From Porphyrobacter sp. AAP60 (lineage in GTDB: Bacteria; Pseudomonadota; Alphaproteobacteria; Sphingomonadales; Sphingomonadaceae), in the NCBI RefSeq assembly GCF_001296025.1, contig NZ_LJHV01000001.1, positions 1-64,000 of the forward strand: a stretch of DNA of 64,000 nt. Direction: 5' to 3'. A program made the position numbers and the translations under genes. Positions 59,958 through 64,000 of the stretch are shown one piece after another; the first letter of the stretch is position 1, and every line of letters starts with the position of its first letter. The notes beneath the pieces were generated by a model, which had not been told where the DNA came from, made no database searches, and saw only the letters and a list, made by a program, of their open reading frames with translations.

Positions 59958-60333
59958 ACTTACAAATCATGCGACCCAAGGGCTCTCCGCCGAAGATATG
60001 GATATGAAGATGCGGCACTTCCTGCCCGCCATGCGCGCCGATATTGGCCATCAGGCGATAACCCGGCTCGACCAGGCCTTTTGCGCGCGCCACTTCGCCT
60101 GCGGCGCGAATGAACCCGGCGATTTCGGCATCGGAGGCCTTGGCGGAAAAATCGTCCCAGCTGACATAGCGGCCCTTGGGGATCACCAGCGTGTGCACTT
60201 CGGCCTGCGGGTTGATGTCCTCGAAGGCGAAGGCCCAGTCGTCTTCATAGACCTTGCTGGAGGGGATCTCCCCACGCAGGATCTTGGCGAAGATGTTGTT
60301 GTCGTCATAGGGCAAGGTCGGGTCGATCGGCAT
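59956..60333 (-). CDS. HIT family (HINT-like) nucleotide hydrolase
   Basis: A 125-residue histidine-triad protein: NIFAKILRGEIPSSKVYEDDWAFAFEDINPQAEVHTLVIPKG and the catalytic triad HLHIHIFGG near the C-terminus. HINT proteins hydrolyse nucleoside phosphoramidates. Its ATG shares one base with the hisE stop (TAATG), so it is the terminal, coupled gene of the his operon. A hisE-HIT pairing is common in alphaproteobacteria. Confidence 0.95.
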   Translation of the reverse strand: MPIDPTLPYDDNNIFAKILRGEIPSSKVYEDDWAFAFEDINPQAEVHTLVIPKGRYVSWDDFSAKASDAEIAGFIRAAGEVARAKGLVEPGYRLMANIGAHGGQEVPHLHIHIFGGEPLGRMICK

Positions 60334-60650
60334 TATTCGCTCCGTGATGCTTTCTCGTCGAGGCCTGACACGCCTTCGCGCCGGTCAAGTTCGGCGAAAA
60401 CCTGTTCCAGCGCCACGCCCTTTTCGGCGAGCAGCACCATGAGGTGAAACAGCAGGTCAGCGGCTTCGCCCACCAGTTCGGCTTCATCACCGGCGAGCGC
60501 GGCAATCACCGTCTCGGTCGCTTCCTCGCCCAATTTCTGGGCGATTTTGTTCAGCCCTTTGGCATGAAGCTTCGCGACGTAGCTTTCGTCCGGCGAGGCA
60601 AGGCGGCGCTGGGCGATGGTGGCTTCAAGGCGGGAAAGGGTGTCGGGCAC
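60333..60650 (-). CDS. hisE: Phosphoribosyl-ATP pyrophosphatase
   Basis: A 105-residue HisE hydrolysing PR-ATP to PR-AMP in histidine synthesis. An all-alpha MazG-like fold shows SYVAKLHAKGLNKIAQKLGEEATETVIAAL and EAADLLFHLMVLLAEKG with the EExxE-type metal ligands. The start is GTG 60650 (VPDTLSRLEATIAQRR). A longer reading from 60734 would translate part of the neighbouring palindromic repeat, so it is rejected. It lies 139 bp downstream of hisF, the gap being filled by that repeat. Confidence 0.94.
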   Translation of the reverse strand: MPDTLSRLEATIAQRRLASPDESYVAKLHAKGLNKIAQKLGEEATETVIAALAGDEAELVGEAADLLFHLMVLLAEKGVALEQVFAELDRREGVSGLDEKASRSE

Positions 60651-60660
60651 TCGATTTCTC

Positions 60661-60785
60661 TCGTCATTGCGAGCGCCGCAGGCGCGCGGCAATCCATGGA
60701 CTAACCGTTCCCGCCGGTGGACAGGTTCGGTCATGGATTGGTTGGCCTACGGCCAGCTTCGCTACCGCTACGCTCGCAATGACGA
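60661..60785. repeat. Palindromic intergenic repeat, copy 2
   Basis: It has the same 13-bp inverted ends as the 40071 copy (TCGTCATTGCGAG and CTCGCAATGACGA), with GGCAATCCATGGA inside the left half and TCATGGATTG in the right half. The middle differs and is longer. It lies 5 bp past the hisF stop and 10 bp before the hisE start, inside an otherwise tight operon. Confidence 0.85.
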
Positions 60786-60789
60786 ATAT

Positions 60790-61551
60790 TCAACCGCGCG
60801 CAGGCAAGCCCGCGTCCCGCAATGCCTTGTGCGCCTCGGCAATGGTGTGGGTGCCGAAGTGGAAGATGCTCGCCGCCAGCACCGCGCTGGCGTGGCCTTT
60901 CGTCACGCCATCGACGAGATGATCGAGGCTGCCGACACCGCCGCTGGCGATCACCGGCACGCTGACGGCATCGGCGATGGTGCGGGTCAGATCGAGGTCA
61001 TAGCCACGCTGCGTCCCGTCGCCGTCCATGCTGGTAACGAGCAATTCGCCCGCCCCCAAACCGGCAACCTGCATCGCATATTCGACCGCGTCGATGCCAG
61101 TGGGCTTGCGCCCGCCATGGGTGAAGATTTCCCAGTTCCCGCGCGGTGTCCGGCGCGCATCGACGCTGGCGACGACGCACTGGCTGCCGAAGCGTGAAGC
61201 AATTTCGCCGACCAGTTCGGGACGGGCGACAGCGGCAGAATTCACCGCCACCTTGTCTGCCCCCGCGAGCAGCAGCGCGCGCGCATCCTCGGGCGAGCGC
61301 ACCCCGCCGCCGACGGTCAGCGGCATGAAGCACACCTCCGCCGTGCGCCGCACCATATCAAGCAAGGTGCCGCGCCCTTCGTGGCTGGCGGAAATGTCGA
61401 GAAAACACAGCTCGTCCGCCCCCGCCGCATCATAGGCCCGCGCCTGTTCGACCGGATCGCCCGCGTCTTTCAGATCGACGAAATTGACGCCCTTCACCAC
61501 GCGGCCATTCGCCACGTCGAGACAGGGGATGACGCGGATGCGGACGGTCAC
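60790..61551 (-). CDS. hisF: Imidazole glycerol phosphate synthase, cyclase subunit
   Basis: A 253-residue TIM barrel. HisF closes the imidazole ring using ammonia from His[18 protein letters not shown] carries the catalytic Asp of strand 1 (CLD) and [13 protein letters not shown] holds the catalytic Asp of strand 5. Phosphate sites lie in LTVGGGVRS and [12 protein letters not shown]. It starts at GTG 61551, overlapping the hisA stop by 4 bp (GTGA). Confidence 0.97.
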   Translation of the reverse strand: MTVRIRVIPCLDVANGRVVKGVNFVDLKDAGDPVEQARAYDAAGADELCFLDISASHEGRGTLLDMVRRTAEVCFMPLTVGGGVRSPEDARALLLAGADKVAVNSAAVARPELVGEIASRFGSQCVVASVDARRTPRGNWEIFTHGGRKPTGIDAVEYAMQVAGLGAGELLVTSMDGDGTQRGYDLDLTRTIADAVSVPVIASGGVGSLDHLVDGVTKGHASAVLAASIFHFGTHTIAEAHKALRDAGLPARG

Positions 61552-62285
61552 CGCGTTTCCGCCTTTAGGCCAATCGCAATCGCCGCCGCCAGATCGAGCC
61601 GCCCTTCATACAGCGCCCGCCCGGTGATCACCCCTTCGATCCCCTCATGCGCGTGCAGGGCCAGCATATGGATATCGTCCAGCCCCTTCACGCCTCCACT
61701 GGCGATCACCGGAATGTCCACGCGGCGCGCGAGATCGACGGTCGCCTCGATGTTCACGCCCTTGAGCAGGCCGTCGCGGCCAATGTCGGTGAACAGCAGC
61801 GAGGCAACGCCGGCATCCTCGAACCGGCGGGCGAGATCGACCACGGGCACATCGGATACTTCTGCCCAGCCTTCGGTCGCGACCATGCCGTCCTTGGCAT
61901 CCACCGCGACCACGATGCCGCCTTCCCATTCGCGCGCCATGTCTTTCACGAATTCGGGGTTCTTGAGCGCGGCGGAACCCATTACCACCCGCGCCACGCC
62001 AAGGTTGAACCAGCCTTCGACAGCCGCCGCATCACGGATGCCGCCGCCCAGTTGGACGTAACCGGGGAAGGCTTCGATGATGGCTTCGACAGCAGCACGG
62101 TTGCGGCTTTCGCCCGCAAAGCTGCCGTCGAGATCGACCACGTGCAGGTGTTCGGCCCCGGCATCGGCAAAGATCAATGCCTGCTGCGCCGGGTTGTCGC
62201 CATAGATCGTGGCGCGCTCCATGTCGCCTTCGGCAAGGCGCACGACTTGGCCACCTTTGAGGTCGATGGCGGGAAATACGATCAC
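61548..62285 (-). CDS. hisA: ProFAR isomerase
   Basis: A 245-residue TIM barrel isomerising ProFAR to PRFAR, a duplicated relative of HisF. The start [21 protein letters not shown] contains the catalytic Asp in AIDLKGG, and [14 protein letters not shown] holds the second one. GTG 62285 is chosen because it overlaps the hisH stop as GTGA and gives the usual N-terminus; GTG 62294 adds three residues. Confidence 0.96.
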   Translation of the reverse strand: MIVFPAIDLKGGQVVRLAEGDMERATIYGDNPAQQALIFADAGAEHLHVVDLDGSFAGESRNRAAVEAIIEAFPGYVQLGGGIRDAAAVEGWFNLGVARVVMGSAALKNPEFVKDMAREWEGGIVVAVDAKDGMVATEGWAEVSDVPVVDLARRFEDAGVASLLFTDIGRDGLLKGVNIEATVDLARRVDIPVIASGGVKGLDDIHMLALHAHEGIEGVITGRALYEGRLDLAAAIAIGLKAETR

Positions 62286-62899
62286 GGGAACCACTCCAGA
62301 AAGCGCCGGAGCGTTGCCAGACCATAGCCCTGGCTCTTTTCCGGATGAAACTGCACGCCGATGATGTTGTCGCGGGCCACGGCGGCCACCAGCCCTTCGC
62401 CGTGATCGGTCATCGCGGCGACATCGTGCGGATTGGCGGCATCGAAGTGGTAGGAGTGGAGGAAATAGGCCTCGCCCTCCTCGATCACCGCGTGATCCCG
62501 CGCATGGGGCATCATCGCGACATCGTTCCAGCCCATATGTGGCACCTTGATCGCGGTGTCGGTCGGCTGGATCAGCCGCACCGCGCCCGCGATCCAGCCG
62601 AGGCCGGGGGTCTCGCCATGTTCAAGCCCCCTGTCGGCCAGCAATTGCATGCCGACGCAGATGCCGAGGAACGGTGCACCGCCCACCTGCACCCGCTCGG
62701 TCATGGCCTCGACCATATGCGGGATGGCGCGCAGGCCTTCGGCGCAGGCCTTGAAGCTGCCGACACCGGGCAGCACGATCCGGTCAGCGGCGCGCACCAC
62801 GTAAGGATCGGCGGTCACAGTCACCTGCGCGCCCGCCGCCTTCAGGGCATTGTGCACAGAATGAAGGTTGCCCGCGCCGTAATCCACGAGAGCGACCAC
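62282..62899 (-). CDS. hisH: Imidazole glycerol phosphate synthase, glutaminase subunit
   Basis: A 205-residue class I glutamine amidotransferase. The nucleophile Cys is in FLGICVGMQLL, the partner His/Glu in GVQFHPEKSQ, and the oxyanion strand is LPGVGSF. The start MVALVDYGAGNLHSVHNAL (GTG 62899) lies 1 bp after the YciI stop and gives a standard HisH; GTG 62908 is the alternative. Ammonia released here is passed to HisF. Confidence 0.96.
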   Translation of the reverse strand: MVALVDYGAGNLHSVHNALKAAGAQVTVTADPYVVRAADRIVLPGVGSFKACAEGLRAIPHMVEAMTERVQVGGAPFLGICVGMQLLADRGLEHGETPGLGWIAGAVRLIQPTDTAIKVPHMGWNDVAMMPHARDHAVIEEGEAYFLHSYHFDAANPHDVAAMTDHGEGLVAAVARDNIIGVQFHPEKSQGYGLATLRRFLEWFP

Positions 62900-62900
62900 C

Positions 62901-63197
62901 TCACCCACCGAAAGCCTCCAGCCCCGGCCCGACAAAGCGCGGAGTCCACTCGATGATGGTGAGATCGGCCAACTGGTGCTGCATGAACGGGTCACTCATC
63001 AGCAGCGCCTCGGCCTCGTCGCGGCTGGATGCCTTCACGAAGATCAGCCCGCCATCGCGCGGCTCTCGCGGGCCCCATGCGAGGAAATGTCCGGCGTCAT
63101 GTCCGGCTTTCAGCCATGCCAGATGATCGGCCAGCACTGCATCGATCCGGTCGATCGGCACCGTATACGTCAACGATGCGATGAAGATGCTAGCCAC
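62901..63197 (-). CDS. YciI family protein inside the his operon
   Basis: A 98-residue YciI-like protein (ferredoxin-like alpha+beta fold): [73 protein letters not shown]. The His/Asp pair proposed as the active site (ADHLAWL and the later SDPF) is present. It starts at GTG 63197, overlapping hisB by 8 bp, and ends 1 bp before hisH, so it is fully embedded in the operon. Biochemical role unknown; a link to histidine synthesis is only contextual. Confidence 0.88.
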   Translation of the reverse strand: MASIFIASLTYTVPIDRIDAVLADHLAWLKAGHDAGHFLAWGPREPRDGGLIFVKASSRDEAEALLMSDPFMQHQLADLTIIEWTPRFVGPGLEAFGG

Positions 63198-63798
63198 CGA
63201 GCTGCCCCTTGGTGCTGGGAATCGCGCCGCCCTTGCGCGGATCGCGCTCCACCGCCTGCCGCATGGCGCGGGCGAAGCCTTTATACAGGCTCTCGCAGAT
63301 GTGGTGGTTGTTGCTGCCATAAAGCAGTTCCATGTGCAGCGTGATCCCGGCGCTCTGGCTGACGGAATGGAACCAGTGTTCGATCAGCTCGGTGTCCCAT
63401 TCGCCCAGCTTTTCCTGCGTGAATTTCGCCTTCCAAACCAGAAAAGGCCGCCCCGAAATATCCAGCGCCACGCGGCTCAGCGTTTCGTCCATCGGTGAAT
63501 AGGCCGCGCCGTACCGCCCGATCCCGGCCTTGTCGCCCAAAGCCTGCGCAATCGCCTGCCCCAGCGCAATCGCCGAATCCTCGGTGGTGTGGTGCTGATC
63601 GACATGCAGGTCGCCTTCGACCTTCATGGTCACATCAATCAGCGAATGGCGGCTGAACTGTTCGACCATATGATCGAGAAACCCGATGCCGGTGGATACA
63701 TCATAGGCGCCCGTCCCGTCGAGATCGACGGCGATGGCGATTTTGGTCTCGGTGGTGTTGCGTGTCACCGAGCCGGTGCGGGCGGGGAAATTGGCCAT
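63190..63798 (-). CDS. hisB: Imidazoleglycerol-phosphate dehydratase
   Basis: A 202-residue monofunctional HisB without the phosphatase domain of enterobacterial HisB. Metal-binding repeats are visible: [34 protein letters not shown] and [45 protein letters not shown] 63798 ([19 protein letters not shown]) is preferred over longer in-frame options. It is the first gene of this his operon, divergent from sspB across 99 bp. Confidence 0.97.
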   Translation of the reverse strand: MANFPARTGSVTRNTTETKIAIAVDLDGTGAYDVSTGIGFLDHMVEQFSRHSLIDVTMKVEGDLHVDQHHTTEDSAIALGQAIAQALGDKAGIGRYGAAYSPMDETLSRVALDISGRPFLVWKAKFTQEKLGEWDTELIEHWFHSVSQSAGITLHMELLYGSNNHHICESLYKGFARAMRQAVERDPRKGGAIPSTKGQLGG

Positions 63799-63897
63799 GC
63801 TTCGCGCTATAGTCGGCTCGCCGCGCATGACAAGCATCAGGCGAAGGCTCCAAAAGGCTTGACCAAAACCGATCACCCCGCCACGATTCAGACCGTG

Positions 63898-64000
63898 ATG
63901 AACCAAGATGCACCCGATAGCCTGATCCCCTATGACGAGATCGTGCAGGAAGCCCTGCGTGCCGTAGTCGGCCGGGTGCTCGGCACAATCGTCAGCGGCG
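63898..64000 (+). CDS. sspB: SspB, ClpXP adaptor (partial)
   Basis: The first 34 codons ([34 protein letters not shown]) run to the right edge of the window. The pattern [17 protein letters not shown] matches the first helix of the alphaproteobacterial SspB dimer interface, and adjacency to hisB is common in this group. SspB delivers ssrA-tagged proteins to ClpXP. A TTG at 63859, 13 codons upstream in frame, is an alternative start. The truncated length limits certainty. Confidence 0.75.
   Translation, partial: MNQDAPDSLIPYDEIVQEALRAVVGRVLGTIVSG

Noticed and set aside
60651-60734. Longer hisE product beginning at 60734
   Set aside because: The added residues are encoded by the palindromic repeat, and the family N-terminus begins at GTG 60650.
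1-64000. CRISPR array, toxin-antitoxin pair, prophage or insertion sequence
   Set aside because: No regularly spaced repeats, cas genes, transposases, integrases, phage structural genes or convincing toxin-antitoxin pairs were seen on either strand.

Overview
The window looks like chromosomal DNA of a high-GC alphaproteobacterium, most likely a sphingomonad (Erythrobacter/Novosphingobium-like). The reasons are the gene neighbourhoods (sspB divergent from a his cluster, ybgC-tolQRAB-pal, a moxR/DUF58/DUF4159 cluster next to tldD/E), the dense minus-strand operons with 1-4 bp overlaps, and a mannonate dehydratase whose catalytic residue numbers match the 402-residue Novosphingobium enzyme. A perfect parS site near 52.5 kb and a one-mismatch copy near 47 kb suggest the segment lies near the replication origin. 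The species call is inference; the parS sites are read directly.

Layout. 1-7.2 kb (minus): tldD with an apparent Tat signal, tldE, DUF4159, MoxR AAA+, DUF58, a BatA-like protein and a truncated membrane protein, coupled by short overlaps. 7.5-13.3 kb (minus): a tripartite RND efflux operon whose adaptor gene seems to carry a one-base lesion in its signal peptide. 13.6-15.2 kb: a COG2509-type FAD protein.

15.3-38.5 kb is a carbohydrate island for plant hemicellulose side chains. The hexuronate branch (transporter, uxaC, uxuB, manD, kdgK) turns glucuronate into KDPG. The glycosidase branch holds a GH31 alpha-xylosidase with PA14, a GH3 beta-glucosidase, an alpha/beta-hydrolase esterase, a GH51 arabinofuranosidase and a GH43 enzyme. 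The L-arabinose branch (GalM, a Gfo/Idh dehydrogenase, an IlvD-type arabonate dehydratase, a FAH-fold AraD1 protein, a FucP-like importer) has its own GntR regulator. A 15-bp motif repeats in the three divergent intergenic regions of the arabinose branch and is probably that regulator's operator. A second motif centred on TAGCGCTA lies at exuT and in the first codons of the GH3 gene. No TonB receptor, lactonase or ketoglutarate-semialdehyde dehydrogenase is visible.

38.5-55.2 kb is mainly housekeeping: tRNA-Ser(GGA), a periplasmic cyclophilin, a VOC protein, the bifunctional RSH enzyme, a GH16 glucanase, hemF, pdeM, a MarR regulator, infC (apparently starting at AUA), two tandem DUF547 exported proteins, a SLC13 transporter, a PLP enzyme with a possible pseudoknot leader, an SDR protein without the catalytic Tyr/Lys, a rhomboid protease and a J-domain protein. 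55.2-59.8 kb is the Tol-Pal operon. 60-63.8 kb is a histidine operon (hisB, a YciI protein, hisH, hisA, hisF, hisE, then a HIT protein). sspB runs off the right end.

Several palindromic repeats sit in 3' intergenic gaps. Two copies of a roughly 100-125 bp element with identical 13-bp inverted ends are at 40.1 and 60.7 kb, and an unrelated 24-bp-arm palindrome is between tolQ and tolR. I saw no CRISPR array, insertion sequence, prophage or rRNA.
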